A stretch of DNA of 64,000 nt from Streptomyces wedmorensis (GCF_000716445.1 NZ_JNWK01000014.1:1-64000), one strand, 5' to 3'. Positions 1-9,713 are shown, counted from the stretch's first letter. The notes: a model not told the origin generated them from the letters alone. Translations and numbers: made by a program.

Positions 1-1448
1 GCGGCCAGCACCTCCGAGCGCAAGTTCCCCGAGTACTACGACAAGACGCCGTTCTTCTATGAGTGGAGCCGCAACTTCATCAAGGAGTTCCGCCTCGACG
101 CGGCGGGCGACCTCCTGAAGATCAACCCCTTCGTCGCCGAGCTCGGCCTGCGCTCGCCGATCGACATGAAGTTCGGCCCGGACGGCGCGATGTACGTCGC
201 CGAATGGCCTACACCGCCAACGGCACCTACTCGGCCCAAATGACGGTCACCGACAGCGGTGGCAAGTCGGCCGGCGTGAACGTGCCGATCATCGTCGGCA
301 ACACCCGCCCCACGGTCACCTTCACCTCCCCCGCCAACGGTCGCTTCATCGACTACGGCGACACCATCACCTACCAGATCAGCGTGACCGACCCCGAGGA
401 CGGGGCCGTCGACTGCTCCCGGGTCGTCGTGACCGCCGCGCTCGGCCACGACAGCCACAGCCACGACACCGGCCAGTACACCGGCTGCTCCGGGACCATC
501 ACCACCGGCGCCTCGGGTCACGACGCCACCGCCAACACCTACCTCGTGCTGTCGGCCGACTACACCGACAACGGCGGTCTGCAGGGCACCACCTCCATCG
601 TGCTCCAGCCCCGCCACAAGCAGGCCGAGTACTTCACCGGCAAGTCCGGGGTCCGGGTCGTCGAGCAGAGCGGCGCCGAGAACGGCAAGCGCATCGGTGA
701 CATCTCGAACGGTGACTGGATCTCGTTCAAGCCCCTGAACCTGGCCGGCGTCGAGTCCGTGACCTTCCGGGTCTCGGCTCCCTCCAGCACGGGCGGCTCC
801 ATCGAGCTCCGGGCCGGCTCGCCGACCGGCGCGCTGATCGCCACCAGCCCCGTCCCGTCCACCGGCGGATGGGACAACTACGTCAACCTCGACCCCGTCG
901 CGGTCACCGACCCCGGCGGCACCCAGACCGTGTACGCGGTCTTCAACGCCCCGACCGCCGACTCGTTCGACGTGGACGCGCTCGTCTTCAACGCTCCCGG
1001 TACGGGCTGGACCCCTCCGCAGAGCGGTAACAAGTACACCGTGACCAGCGCCCACAGCGGCAAGCGCGTGGACGTGCGGAACGGGTCGACCGCCGACGGC
1101 GCGGCCGTCATCCAGTGGACGGCGAACGGCGGCACCAACCAGCAGTGGCAGCTGACCGACGCGGGTAACGGCGCCTACACCCTCACCGCGCAGCACAGCA
1201 ACAAGTGCCTGGACCTGGCGTCGAAGACCGCCGCCAACGTCCAGCAGTCGGCGTGCGTCGCCGGCGCGTCCGACCAGAAGTGGAAGCTCGTGTCGGCCGG
1301 GCTCGGCAACTACCGGATCGTCTCGGTCCTCAGCAACAAGTGCCTGAACATCCCGCAGGCGTCCACCGCGGACGACGTGCAGCTGGTCCAGTCGACCTGC
1401 AGCACGACCGCGGCCAGCCAGAAGTGGAGGTTCGGCCAGGTCGGCTGA
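1..1448 (+). pseudogene. Broken secreted PQQ-dehydrogenase-like / PKD / CBM6 / ricin-lectin protein (3' part)
   Basis: The window opens inside a gene. Frame 1 (bases 1-205) encodes the last blades of a soluble glucose/sorbosone-dehydrogenase-like beta-propeller (motif IDMKFGPDGAMYVAEW). That frame then stops at 241-243. From about 206 homology jumps to frame 3, entering the middle of a PKD domain (AYTANGTYSAQMTVTD). It continues through an Ig-like segment, a CBM6-type domain (GDWISFKPLNLAGVESVTF) and a C-terminal ricin-B/CBM13 lectin with QW-type repeats (NQQWQL, QKWKLV, QKWRFG). The end of the propeller and the first half of the PKD domain are missing, so the join is an out-of-frame internal deletion or an assembly error. 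The intact family is exported and binds polysaccharide. In related genomes such genes sit beside sugar-phosphate isomerases, as here. Confidence 0.75.
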
Positions 1449-1462
1449 GCCCCCTCCCGACA

Positions 1463-1502
1463 CCCGGTGCCCGCCCCCACCTGACCGAGGGCGGGCACCG
1501 GG
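1463..1502 (+). terminator. Strong hairpin terminator
   Basis: A perfect 14-bp inverted repeat (arms 1463-1476 and 1489-1502, CCCGGTGCCCGCCC and its complement) with a 12-nt loop lies 15 nt after the lectin stop codon. There is no T-tract, which is usual for actinobacterial terminators. Confidence 0.75.
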
Positions 1503-1561
1503 CCCTCAGCACCTCGAACCCCCCACCCCTCACCCCCTTCGACATCCGAGGTGGATACGCC

Positions 1562-2593
1562 ATGACACGTCCGATCACCCTCTTCACCGGGCAGTGGGCC
1601 GACCTGCCGTTCGACGAGGTCTGCCGACTCGCCGCGCAATGGGGCTACGACGGCCTCGAGATCGCCTGCTGGGGCGACCACTTCGAAGTCGACCGCGCAC
1701 TCGACGACCCCGACTACGTACGACGCAAGCGCGAGGTCCTCGACCGGCACGGACTGTCGGTGTGGGCGATCTCCAACCACCTCGTCGGCCAGGCCGTCTG
1801 CGACCACCCGATCGACGAACGCCACCGGGCGATCCTGCCGGCGCGCCTGTGGTCCGACGACCCCGAGACGGTACGCCGCAACGCCGCCCGCGAGATGGCC
1901 GACACCGCCAGGGCGGCGGCGCTCCTCGGCGTCGACACCGTCGTCGGGTTCACCGGCTCCGCGATCTGGCACACCGTCGCCATGTTCCCGCCCGCCACCC
2001 CCGGCATGATCGAGGCCGGCTACCGCGACTTCGCCGAACGCTGGAACCCCGTTCTCGACGTCTTCGAGGAGCAGGGCGTCCGGTTCGCGCTGGAGGTCCA
2101 CCCGAGCGAGATCGCCTACGACTACTGGACGACCCGGAAGACCCTCGAGGCCATCGGCCACCGCTCTTCGTTCGGCCTGAACTGGGATCCGTCCCACATG
2201 GTGTGGCAGGACATCGACCCCGCCGACTTCCTCCTGGAGTTCGCGCACCGGATCTACCACGTGGACTGCAAGGACACCCGCGTCCGTGTCGGCGACGGCC
2301 GCCGCGGCCGCCTCTCCTCCCACCTGCCCTGGGGCGACCCCCGCCGGGGCTGGGACTTCGTCTCCACCGGCCGCGGGGACGTCCCCTGGGAGGACTGCTT
2401 CCGGGCGCTCAACGCCATCGGCTACGAGGGTCCGGTGTCCGTCGAGTGGGAGGACGCCGGGATGGACCGCCTGGACGGCGCCGCCGAAGCGGTCGGGTTC
2501 ATCCGCCGCCTCGCCGAGACGAGGCCCCCCGCCGCGTCCTTCGACGCCGCTTTCGCCACCCAGGACCCGAAGGAAGGAACCAGCCATGAGTGA
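1562..2593 (+). CDS. Sugar phosphate isomerase/epimerase (xylose-isomerase-like TIM barrel)
   Basis: This 343-residue protein has the AP-endonuclease-2/xylose-isomerase TIM-barrel layout. It opens with [12 protein letters not shown] and the [16 protein letters not shown] strand, has a metal-site glutamate in FALEVHPSE, the [10 protein letters not shown] segment and HVDCKD near the C-terminus. It probably isomerises or epimerises a sugar or cyclitol phosphate; the substrate is unknown. ATG 1562 is preferred over upstream in-frame starts because it has a purine-rich GAGGTGG ribosome site and matches the family N-terminus. The stop overlaps the next start by 8 nt (ATGAGTGA), so it is the first gene of the ebo-type operon. 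Confidence 0.85.
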   Translation: MTRPITLFTGQWADLPFDEVCRLAAQWGYDGLEIACWGDHFEVDRALDDPDYVRRKREVLDRHGLSVWAISNHLVGQAVCDHPIDERHRAILPARLWSDDPETVRRNAAREMADTARAAALLGVDTVVGFTGSAIWHTVAMFPPATPGMIEAGYRDFAERWNPVLDVFEEQGVRFALEVHPSEIAYDYWTTRKTLEAIGHRSSFGLNWDPSHMVWQDIDPADFLLEFAHRIYHVDCKDTRVRVGDGRRGRLSSHLPWGDPRRGWDFVSTGRGDVPWEDCFRALNAIGYEGPVSVEWEDAGMDRLDGAAEAVGFIRRLAETRPPAASFDAAFATQDPKEGTSHE

Positions 2594-3770
2594 GACCCCC
2601 ACGCGTGAACCCGGGCGCACCGGCGTCTGGTTCGTCGGCGCCCGCGGCTCGGTGGCGACGACGGCCGTCGCCGGCGCCGCCGCGGTCGGAGCGGGACTGG
2701 TGCCGCCCGTCGGCATGGTCGCCGAGCTGGACGAATTCACGGACGCCGGACTGCCGCCGGTCGACGGGCTGGTCTTCGGCGGCCACGACGTGACCGACAC
2801 GCCCCTGCCCAAGCGCGCCGAGCAGCTGGCGGCGGCCGGAGTGTTCCCGCCGGCCCTCCTCTCCGGCGTAGAGGCGGCGCTCCGGGCCGCCGACCGGGAG
2901 ATCCGTCCCGGAGCCCGTCCGGCTCCGGACCGGCCCCAGCGGGAGGCGGCCGAGGCGCTCACCGCGGACATCGTCTCGTTCCGTGACCGTCACGGTCTCG
3001 ACCAGGTCGTGGTCGTCAACGTCTCCTCCACCGAACCCCCGGCCGCACCCCACCCCGCCCACGACGGCCTCACCGCCCTGGAGGCGGCCCTGGCCGACAC
3101 CCCCCACGTCCTCCCCACGAGCTCCCTGTACGCCTACGCGGCCCTGCGGGCCGACTGCGGATACGTGGACTTCACCCCCTCGCCCGGCATCCGCCTCCCC
3201 GCCCTGCGCGAACTCGCCGCACTGCGAGGACTGCCCTACGCGGGCAGCGACGGCAAGACCGGCGAAACCCTGGTGCGTACGGCCCTGGGGCCGATGTTCG
3301 CCCACCGCGGCCTGCGGGTGCGGTCCTGGTCCGGCACCAACCTGCTCGGCGGCGGCGACGGCGCGACCCTCGCCGACCCCGAGGCGGCCCTCAGCAAGAA
3401 CACCTCCAAGCGCAGCGGCCTGACCGCCATCCTCGGCGACCAGGTGGAAGGCCTCACCCACATCGACTACGTGCCGAGCATGGGTGAGCTGAAGACGGCG
3501 TGGGACCACATCGCCTTCGAGGGGTTCCTCGGCACCCCGATGACCCTCCAGTTCACCTGGCAGGGCGTCGACTCGGCGCTCGCCGCACCCCTCGTCCTCG
3601 ACCTCGCCCGCTTCCTGGCCCGCGCCCGCGGCGACGGCGCCACCGGGCCCCAGGAACAGCTCTCCTTCTTCTTCAAGGACCCCGTCCGCGCCGACGGATC
3701 ACCGGCCGAACACCGACTGGTCACCCAGTTCGAGACGCTCCGGGCCTGGTACAGCGGAGACGGGCGATGA
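2586..3770 (+). CDS. Inositol-3-phosphate synthase family protein
   Basis: The 394-residue protein has an N-terminal Rossmann motif ([12 protein letters not shown]) and the hallmark myo-inositol-phosphate-synthase core: [33 protein letters not shown], the SKNTSKRSG lysine segment and [18 protein letters not shown]. The family converts glucose-6-phosphate to inositol-3-phosphate with bound NAD. It sits inside an ebo-type operon where other bacteria carry the dehydroquinate-synthase-like cyclase EboD, so it may make the cyclitol building block of the pathway. That last point is inference. It overlaps its neighbours on both sides (8 nt and ATGA), so expression is coupled. Confidence 0.88.
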   Translation: MSETPTREPGRTGVWFVGARGSVATTAVAGAAAVGAGLVPPVGMVAELDEFTDAGLPPVDGLVFGGHDVTDTPLPKRAEQLAAAGVFPPALLSGVEAALRAADREIRPGARPAPDRPQREAAEALTADIVSFRDRHGLDQVVVVNVSSTEPPAAPHPAHDGLTALEAALADTPHVLPTSSLYAYAALRADCGYVDFTPSPGIRLPALRELAALRGLPYAGSDGKTGETLVRTALGPMFAHRGLRVRSWSGTNLLGGGDGATLADPEAALSKNTSKRSGLTAILGDQVEGLTHIDYVPSMGELKTAWDHIAFEGFLGTPMTLQFTWQGVDSALAAPLVLDLARFLARARGDGATGPQEQLSFFFKDPVRADGSPAEHRLVTQFETLRAWYSGDGR

Positions 3771-4765
3771 CGGCCGCCGCGGCCGTGACCGGCGCGGGGA
3801 TCGGGGCCGGGGAGCCCGGGACCGAGACCGGCGCCGCGATCGGGGAGGGACCCGGGACCATGACCGGCGCCGGTGCCGGTGCCAGTGCCGGGATCGCGAC
3901 CAGGGCCCGGACCCTGCTGGAGCTCGTACGGGCCCCCGCGGCGCTCACCGTGCTCGGCGACACCCTCGCGGGCGCCGCCGCGAGCGGCCGGCATGCCGCA
4001 CCGGGACGGACGGTGCGGCTCGCGTTCGCCTCCACCTGCCTCTACTGGGCGGGCATGGCGCTCAACGACTACGCGGACCGGGAGGTGGACGCCGAGGAAC
4101 GCCCGCACCGCCCCCTGCCGTCCGGCCGGATCAGCCCCCGCACCGCCCTCGCCACCGCCGCCGCGCTCACCGGCGCGGGGCTCGCCGCGGCGGCGGCCGA
4201 CGGCCGGGACAGCCTGGCGGTCGCCGCGCCCCTCGCGGCCACCGTGTGGGCCTACGACCTGTCCCTCAAGAACACGCCGTACGGGCCCGCCGCGATGGCC
4301 GCGGCCCGGGGCCTCGACGTCCTGATGGGCGCGGGGGCCCGCGGAGCACGACGAGCCCTCGCCCCGGCCGCCCTCCTCGCCGGGCACACGTACGCGGTCA
4401 CGGCCGTGAGCCGCAAGGAGACCCTCGGCGCCGGCGCCTCCCTGCCCGCCGGCGCGCTCGCGGCCACCGGCGCGGTCGGCCTGGTCGCCGCCGCACTCAC
4501 CCCGGCGACCGCCGGCCCCGTCCGGCGGGCCACGTCGACCGTGCTGCTCGGCGGCTACGTCCTGGCGGCCGGATCCGCACAGCTGACCGCGACCGTCCAC
4601 CCCGACGCCACCCGCCTGAAGCGCGCGGTGGGCGCCGGGATCCACGCCATGATCCCGCTCCAGGCGGCCCTGACAGCACGCGGCGGTTCCGTCCGCGCCG
4701 CGCTGACGCTCCTCGCCGCGTACCCCCTGGCCAAGCGCCTGTCCCGGAAGGTGTCCCCGACATGA
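3767..4765 (+). CDS. eboC: UbiA-like membrane prenyltransferase (EboC type)
   Basis: This is a 332-residue polytopic membrane protein of the UbiA superfamily. The first Asp-rich motif reads NDYADREVDAEERPHRP (residues ~94-110), followed by the typical RPLPSGRIS turn. The second motif is weaker, around YDLSLKN and RGLDVLMGAG. Alternating Ala/Leu/Val-rich segments form about eight or nine helices. The first ~45 residues are a Gly/Ala/Thr-rich low-complexity extension, so the true start could be an internal ATG at 3860. The family transfers polyprenyl groups onto aromatic or polar acceptors; in ebo clusters the acceptor is unknown. It is coupled to both neighbours by ATGA overlaps. Confidence 0.85.
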   Translation: MTAAAAVTGAGIGAGEPGTETGAAIGEGPGTMTGAGAGASAGIATRARTLLELVRAPAALTVLGDTLAGAAASGRHAAPGRTVRLAFASTCLYWAGMALNDYADREVDAEERPHRPLPSGRISPRTALATAAALTGAGLAAAAADGRDSLAVAAPLAATVWAYDLSLKNTPYGPAAMAAARGLDVLMGAGARGARRALAPAALLAGHTYAVTAVSRKETLGAGASLPAGALAATGAVGLVAAALTPATAGPVRRATSTVLLGGYVLAAGSAQLTATVHPDATRLKRAVGAGIHAMIPLQAALTARGGSVRAALTLLAAYPLAKRLSRKVSPT

Positions 4766-6165
4766 CCGCACTGCGATTCGGATACGGCACCAACGGGCTC
4801 GGGGACCACCGCCTCGACGAGGCCCTGGAGGTGATCGCCGGCCTCGGGTACACCGGAGTGGCCCTCACCCTGGACCGTGGCCACCTGGACCCGTACACCT
4901 CCGGCCTGAGCCGCCGGCTCGCCAGGACCCGGCGCAGGCTGACCGCGCTCGGCCTCGGCGTCGTGGTGGAGACCGGAGGGCGCTATGTGCTCGACCCCTG
5001 GCGCAAGCACGCCCCCACCCTGCTCGACAGCGAACCGGAGGGACGCGCGCGCAGACTCGGCTTCCTGCGCCGGGCCGTCGGGATCGCCGCCGACCTGGAG
5101 GCCGAGGCGGTCTCCTTCTGGAGTGGCGTCCCCGAACCCGGCATGGACCACGACGAGGCCTTCAAGCACCTCCAGGAGGGATGCGCCACGGTCGTCGAGA
5201 CCGCGGGCCTCGTCGGCGTCCGGCTCGGATTCGAACCGGAACCGGGCATGCTGGTCGCGGACCTGGACGGCTACGAGCGCCTGCGCCACGCCCTCGGCGA
5301 CCCGGACGTCTTCGGACTGACCCTCGACATCGGGCACTGCCAGTGCCTCGAACCCTTCCCGCCGGCCGAATGCGTACGGCGGGCCGCGCCCTGGCTGGTC
5401 AACGTCCAGATCGAGGACATGCGCCGCGGCGTCCACGAGCACCTGGAGTTCGGCGACGGCGAGATCGACTTCCCGCCCGTCCTGGCCGCGCTGACCGAGG
5501 TCGGCTACCGCGGCCTCGTGTCCGTCGAACTGCCCCGGCACGGTCACAGCGGCCCCCGGACCGCCGCCCGTTCGCTCGACGCCCTCCGGGCCGCCTCGGC
5601 GCTGCCCTGGACGGCCGAGGCGGTCCAGCGCGTACGGGCCGATCCGCGCTCCCTGACCACGCTGTTCCCCATCGCGGCCCGCCACGCCGGTACCGAAGCC
5701 GGGGAAGCCGTCCGCGTCCAACTGCTCCAAGCCCTGCCCGGTTCCGCGCCGGAACGGATCACGGCCCTCGAACGGCTGTACCGGCAGGGGGACACGGCCG
5801 AACGCCTCGCGGTGCTCCGCGCCCTCGCGCCGCTCGACCGGGACGGCGACCTCGGCCCCGCGGCACTGCCGCTGATCGCCGACGCCCTGCGGACCAACGA
5901 CATCCGCCTCGTCACGGCCGCCGTCGGCCCGTACACGGCCCGGCACCTCGACCAGCCCGCGTGGCGCCAGGCCGTCCTGAAGTGCGTCTTCATGAACATT
6001 CCGCTGGACGCCGTCGCGGGCCTCTCCAGGCGCACCGACCCCGAACTCGTCCGCATGTTCCACGCCTTCGCCGCCGAGCGCCTCGCCGCCGGCCGACCCG
6101 TCCCCGACGACCTCCTGACCCAGCTCGACCTGCACGACACCGGAGAGCGACATGCGCATCTTTGA
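4762..6165 (+). CDS. eboA: EboA-domain protein fused to a TIM-barrel sugar isomerase domain
   Basis: The 467-residue protein has two parts. Residues 1-~280 are a xylose-isomerase-like TIM barrel (GYGTNGLGDHRLDEAL, LGFEPEPGM, GLTLDIGHCQC, VNVQIEDM, YRGLVSVELPRHGH). The remainder is an EboA domain with the conserved DIRLVTAAVGPYTARHLD and ADWRQ-like WRQAVLKCVFMNIPL. EboA is the signature protein of the widespread ebo cluster, which is implicated in scytonemin-precursor transport in the cyanobacterium Nostoc punctiforme. The TIM-barrel fusion is in keeping with an actinobacterial variant. Its start lies within an ATGA overlap and its 3' end overlaps eboB by 14 nt. Confidence 0.88.
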   Translation: MTALRFGYGTNGLGDHRLDEALEVIAGLGYTGVALTLDRGHLDPYTSGLSRRLARTRRRLTALGLGVVVETGGRYVLDPWRKHAPTLLDSEPEGRARRLGFLRRAVGIAADLEAEAVSFWSGVPEPGMDHDEAFKHLQEGCATVVETAGLVGVRLGFEPEPGMLVADLDGYERLRHALGDPDVFGLTLDIGHCQCLEPFPPAECVRRAAPWLVNVQIEDMRRGVHEHLEFGDGEIDFPPVLAALTEVGYRGLVSVELPRHGHSGPRTAARSLDALRAASALPWTAEAVQRVRADPRSLTTLFPIAARHAGTEAGEAVRVQLLQALPGSAPERITALERLYRQGDTAERLAVLRALAPLDRDGDLGPAALPLIADALRTNDIRLVTAAVGPYTARHLDQPAWRQAVLKCVFMNIPLDAVAGLSRRTDPELVRMFHAFAAERLAAGRPVPDDLLTQLDLHDTGERHAHL

Positions 6166-7009
6166 CCCCCACATCCACATGACCTCCCGCACCACCGACG
6201 ACTACCGCGCCATGCGCGCCGCCGGCGTCCGGGCCGTGGTCGAACCCGCGTTCTGGCTCGGCCAGCCGCGCACCTCTCCCGGCAGCTTCCACGACTACTT
6301 CGACTCGCTCCTCGGCTGGGAGCCGTACCGCGCCGCCGAGTACGGCATCCGGCACTTCTGCGCCCTCGCGCTCAACCCCAAGGAGGCCAACGACCCCCGC
6401 TGTCTCCCCGTCCTCGACGACCTGCCCAGGTACCTCGTCAAGGACAACGTCGTCGCCGTCGGCGAGATCGGCTTCGACGCGATGACCGACGCGGAGGAGC
6501 ACGCCTTCACACGGCAGCTCGCACTCGCCCGCGAACACGGCCTGCCCGCCCTCGTGCACACCCCGCACCGCGACAAGGCCGCCGGCACCGCCCGCACCCT
6601 CGAACTCGTCCACGCCGACGGCATCGACCCCGCCCACGTCGCGGTCGACCACCTCAACGAGGTCACCGCCCCGATCGTCGCCGCGTCCGGCTGCTGGATG
6701 GGCTTCTCCGTCTACCCCGACACCAAGATGGACCCGGACCGCATGGTCACCATCCTCAAGGAGCACGGCACCCGCCGCGTCCTCGTGAACTCGGCGGCCG
6801 ACTGGGGCCACAGCGACCCGCTGCGCACCCACGCGACCGCCCTCGCCATGCTCGACGCCGGCTTCACCGAGGACGACGTCGACCAGGTCCTCTGGCGCAA
6901 TCCGGTCGAGTTCTACGGCCAGAGCGGCCGGCTCGTCCTGGACGACGCCGAACACCCCGCGCACGAGGAGTCGTTCGCCGGAAACTCGATCCGGCGGGGC
7001 GGCAGCTGA
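6152..7009 (+). CDS. eboB: TatD-family metal-dependent hydrolase (EboB)
   Basis: The protein has 285 residues, normal for the family. The metal ligands of a TatD/amidohydrolase barrel are visible: FDPHIHM at the N-terminus, VAVGEIGFD, LVHTPHRDK, AVDHLNEV and the final-strand aspartate in NSAADWG. TatD proteins are usually nucleases, but EboB proteins are a separate branch whose substrate is not known. The start codon lies inside the 3' end of eboA, so translation is coupled, and the stop overlaps the eboE start by one base (TGATG). Confidence 0.88.
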   Translation: MRIFDPHIHMTSRTTDDYRAMRAAGVRAVVEPAFWLGQPRTSPGSFHDYFDSLLGWEPYRAAEYGIRHFCALALNPKEANDPRCLPVLDDLPRYLVKDNVVAVGEIGFDAMTDAEEHAFTRQLALAREHGLPALVHTPHRDKAAGTARTLELVHADGIDPAHVAVDHLNEVTAPIVAASGCWMGFSVYPDTKMDPDRMVTILKEHGTRRVLVNSAADWGHSDPLRTHATALAMLDAGFTEDDVDQVLWRNPVEFYGQSGRLVLDDAEHPAHEESFAGNSIRRGGS

Positions 7010-8259
7010 TGCGACTGCGCCACCCCGGCGGTGAACTCGTCCACCTCGGCTACTGCACCAACGTGCATCCCGCCGAGGACCTCGACGGCATCCTCGCCCA
7101 ACTCGACACCTACGCCCTGCCCGTACGCGAGCGCCTCGACGAACCGGTCCTGAACATCGGGCTCTGGCTCGCCCACGAGGTGGCCGCCGCCCTGGCCGCC
7201 GACGCCGGCCTGACCCTCAGGCTCCGCGACGAGCTCACCGCACGCGGCCTGGAGGTCGTCACCCTCAACGGCTTCCCCTACGGAGGCTTCCACCGGCCCG
7301 TCGTCAAGCACGCCGTCTACCGTCCGGACTGGACCTCCCCGGAGCGCCGCCGCTACACCGCGAACCTCGCGCACGTGCTCGCCGGGCTTCTCCCCGACGA
7401 CGTGGGGGAGGGCACGATCTCCACCCTCCCGCTCGGATGGCGCGCCCACTGGCAACCGCACCACCTGGACCTGGCCGGCCGGCAGATCGGCCGTCTCGGC
7501 GAGGAACTCGCCCGGCTCCACCAGCTGACCGGACGCACCGTACGGGTCGCGTTCGAGCCGGAACCCGGCTGCCTCGTGGAGACCACCGGCGACGCCGTGC
7601 GGTACCTGTCGGACCTGGACCCGCGGTACTTCGGCCTCTGCCTGGACATCTGCCACCTCGCCGTCGCCTTCGAGACGCCGAAGGAAGCCCTGGACCGGCT
7701 GGCCGGCGCCGGGATCCCCGTGGTCAAGGCGCAGATCTCCTGCGCCCTGCACGCCGAGGATCCGGCGGACCCCGCGACCCGCGCCGCACTCGCGGCCTTC
7801 GCGGAACCCCGCTTCCTCCACCAGACACGCAGGGACGGGAGGCCCGCCAGAGGCACGGACGACGTGCCGGAAGCACTCACGGGACCGGCGGCCCTCGCCA
7901 CCGGCAGCCCCTGGCGCACCCACTTCCACATCCCCGTACACGCCGACCCGGTCCCCCCGCTGACCTCGACCCGGCCCGTCCTGCGCAGCGCGCTCGCCGC
8001 GCTGCTGCACACCGAACACCCCGTCACGCGGCACCTCGAGACGGAGACCTACACCTGGTCGGTGCTGCCCGAACCGCCGCACGGCAGCGCCGGTCTCGCC
8101 GCGGGCATCGCCGCGGAACTGGAATGGACGCGCCGCGAGCTCCTCGACCTGGGCCTCTCCCGGCCGGTCGCAGGACGGCCGGCCCCCGACTCCTCCGGCC
8201 CCGGAACGGGACAGCCCGACCGGGAACACGAACTCCGACCGAACGGGAGCACCCCATGA
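7009..8259 (+). CDS. eboE: Metabolite-traffic protein EboE (TIM-barrel)
   Basis: The protein has 416 residues and begins with the EboE signature LVHLGYCTNVHPAEDLDGIL. It contains VTLNGFPYGGFH, STLPLGWR and a metal-site segment FEPEPGCLVETT followed by GLCLDICHLA. The FEPEPG motif is shared with the barrel domain of the EboA protein two genes upstream, suggesting an old duplication inside the cluster. The last ~40 residues are a Pro/Gly/Ser-rich tail of no clear function. The biochemical activity of EboE is not established. Confidence 0.88.
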   Translation: MRLRHPGGELVHLGYCTNVHPAEDLDGILAQLDTYALPVRERLDEPVLNIGLWLAHEVAAALAADAGLTLRLRDELTARGLEVVTLNGFPYGGFHRPVVKHAVYRPDWTSPERRRYTANLAHVLAGLLPDDVGEGTISTLPLGWRAHWQPHHLDLAGRQIGRLGEELARLHQLTGRTVRVAFEPEPGCLVETTGDAVRYLSDLDPRYFGLCLDICHLAVAFETPKEALDRLAGAGIPVVKAQISCALHAEDPADPATRAALAAFAEPRFLHQTRRDGRPARGTDDVPEALTGPAALATGSPWRTHFHIPVHADPVPPLTSTRPVLRSALAALLHTEHPVTRHLETETYTWSVLPEPPHGSAGLAAGIAAELEWTRRELLDLGLSRPVAGRPAPDSSGPGTGQPDREHELRPNGSTP

Positions 8260-9632
8260 GCGTCGTCGTCCTGAACGTCGTGGGCCTCACGCCCCGCACC
8301 CTCGCCGACATGCCCCACCTGCGGGCCGCCGTAGCCCAGGGCTTCACCGCCGGACTGGACACGATCCTCCCCGCGGTCACCTGCTCGGTCCAGTCCACCT
8401 TCCTGACCGGTGAACTCCCCACCGAACACGGCATCGTCGGAAACGGCTGGTACGACCGTGACATGGGCGAGGTCGCCTTCTGGCGCCAGCACCACGCCCT
8501 CGTCCACGGCGAGAAGGTCTGGCAGACGGCCCGCCGCACCCGCCCCGGCCTCAAGGTCGCCAACATCTGCTGGTGGTACGCCATGGGCGCCGACGTCGAC
8601 ATCACCGTCACCCCGCGCCCCGTCTACCACTACGACGGACGCAAGTCCCCCGACTGCTACACGGTCCCGGCCGGGCTGCGCGACTCCCTCACGGCCGAAC
8701 TCGGACCCTTCCCGCTGTTCGACTACTGGGGCCCGAAGGCCGGCATCGCCTCCTCCCGGTGGATCATCGACGCCACCCGGCGCGTCCTCGCGGACCACGA
8801 CCCGGACCTCACCCTCGTGTACGTCCCCCACCTCGACTACGACCTCCAACGACACGGCCCGAAGTCGCCCCAGGCACGCACCGCGGCACGCGAACTCGAC
8901 CGTGCCCTTGCCCCCCTCCTCGCGACCCTCGCAGCGCGGGGAAGCACCTTGGTGGCACTCAGCGAATACGGCATCACCGAGGTGCGGCGACCCGTCGACA
9001 TCAACCGCGTCCTCCGCCGCGCGGGCCTGCTGAACGTGTACACCCAGCAGGGCATGGAATACCTCGACCCCTGGACCTCCCGCGCCTTCGCGACCCCCGA
9101 CCACCAGCTGGCCCACGTCTACGTGCCCGACCCCGAGGACCTCCCATGGGTGCGGGACCTGCTCCTCCGGACCGAGGGCATCGAGCAGGTCCTGGACGGG
9201 GACGACCAGCTGAAGGCCGGCCTGCGGCACGCGCGATCCGGAGAACTCGTCGCCCTCGCCGCCGCCGACAGCTGGTTCACCTACTACTACTGGCTCGACG
9301 ACGACCACGCCCCGGACTTCGCCCGCGGCGTCGAGATCCACCGCAAGCCCGGCTACGACCCGGCCGAACTGTTCTTCGACCCGGCCGACCCCCTGGTCAT
9401 GGCCAAGGCCGCCATGACCCTGGCCAAGGTGAGACTGGGCATCCGCACCGCCGTCTCCGTCGTACCGACCGACCCCTCCTGCGTCAGAGGAAGTCACGGC
9501 CGACTCCCCGACGACCCCGACGACGGCCCCCTCCTGCTGTGCTCCAGCCCCGCGCACGCCCGCGACCGCTTCCACGCCACCGAGGTCAAGCAGCTCCTGC
9601 TCTCCTGCCTGGGCGAAGCACCGGCGACCTGA
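8256..9632 (+). CDS. Alkaline-phosphatase-superfamily phosphodiesterase / nucleotide pyrophosphatase (ebo-associated)
   Basis: This 458-residue protein belongs to the type I phosphodiesterase/nucleotide pyrophosphatase family. The presumed nucleophile Thr lies in ILPAVTCSVQSTFLTG, followed by GELPTEHGIVGNGWYDRD. Further metal ligands are in YVPHLDYDLQRHG, ALSEYGIT and FATPDHQLAHV. It lacks a signal peptide. It is coupled to eboE by ATGA and is the last gene of the seven-gene operon. It likely cleaves a phosphodiester or pyrophosphate in the pathway product, and it corresponds in position to the phosphodiesterase of other ebo clusters. Confidence 0.85.
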   Translation: MSVVVLNVVGLTPRTLADMPHLRAAVAQGFTAGLDTILPAVTCSVQSTFLTGELPTEHGIVGNGWYDRDMGEVAFWRQHHALVHGEKVWQTARRTRPGLKVANICWWYAMGADVDITVTPRPVYHYDGRKSPDCYTVPAGLRDSLTAELGPFPLFDYWGPKAGIASSRWIIDATRRVLADHDPDLTLVYVPHLDYDLQRHGPKSPQARTAARELDRALAPLLATLAARGSTLVALSEYGITEVRRPVDINRVLRRAGLLNVYTQQGMEYLDPWTSRAFATPDHQLAHVYVPDPEDLPWVRDLLLRTEGIEQVLDGDDQLKAGLRHARSGELVALAAADSWFTYYYWLDDDHAPDFARGVEIHRKPGYDPAELFFDPADPLVMAKAAMTLAKVRLGIRTAVSVVPTDPSCVRGSHGRLPDDPDDGPLLLCSSPAHARDRFHATEVKQLLLSCLGEAPAT

Positions 9633-9684
9633 GCGACGGCCACCCCACCGACGGCCCCCCACTCACCGACCCCTGTGAACAGTA

Positions 9685-9713
9685 TTGAAAAGACATGTGA
9701 CATGTGCCATTTT
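9685..9713 (+). promoter_or_regulatory. Candidate promoter with a 7-bp direct repeat upstream of the collagenase gene
   Basis: A TTGAAA hexamer (9685-9690) is followed 17 nt later by CATTTT (9708-9713). Between them lies an exact tandem repeat ACATGTGACATGTG (9693-9706). This is the only AT-rich stretch between the ebo operon and the protease gene. The repeat inside the spacer may be a regulator site. Assignment is by pattern only. Confidence 0.35.

Noticed and set aside
3467..4771. A long minus-strand frame over the UbiA-like gene
   Set aside because: The product is Gly/Arg-rich and has no ribosome site; the plus strand carries clear prenyltransferase motifs and operon overlaps.
8573..9688. 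A plus-strand frame shifted relative to the phosphodiesterase
   Set aside because: It is the +1 shadow of a gene with conserved catalytic motifs; the product is Arg/Pro-rich.
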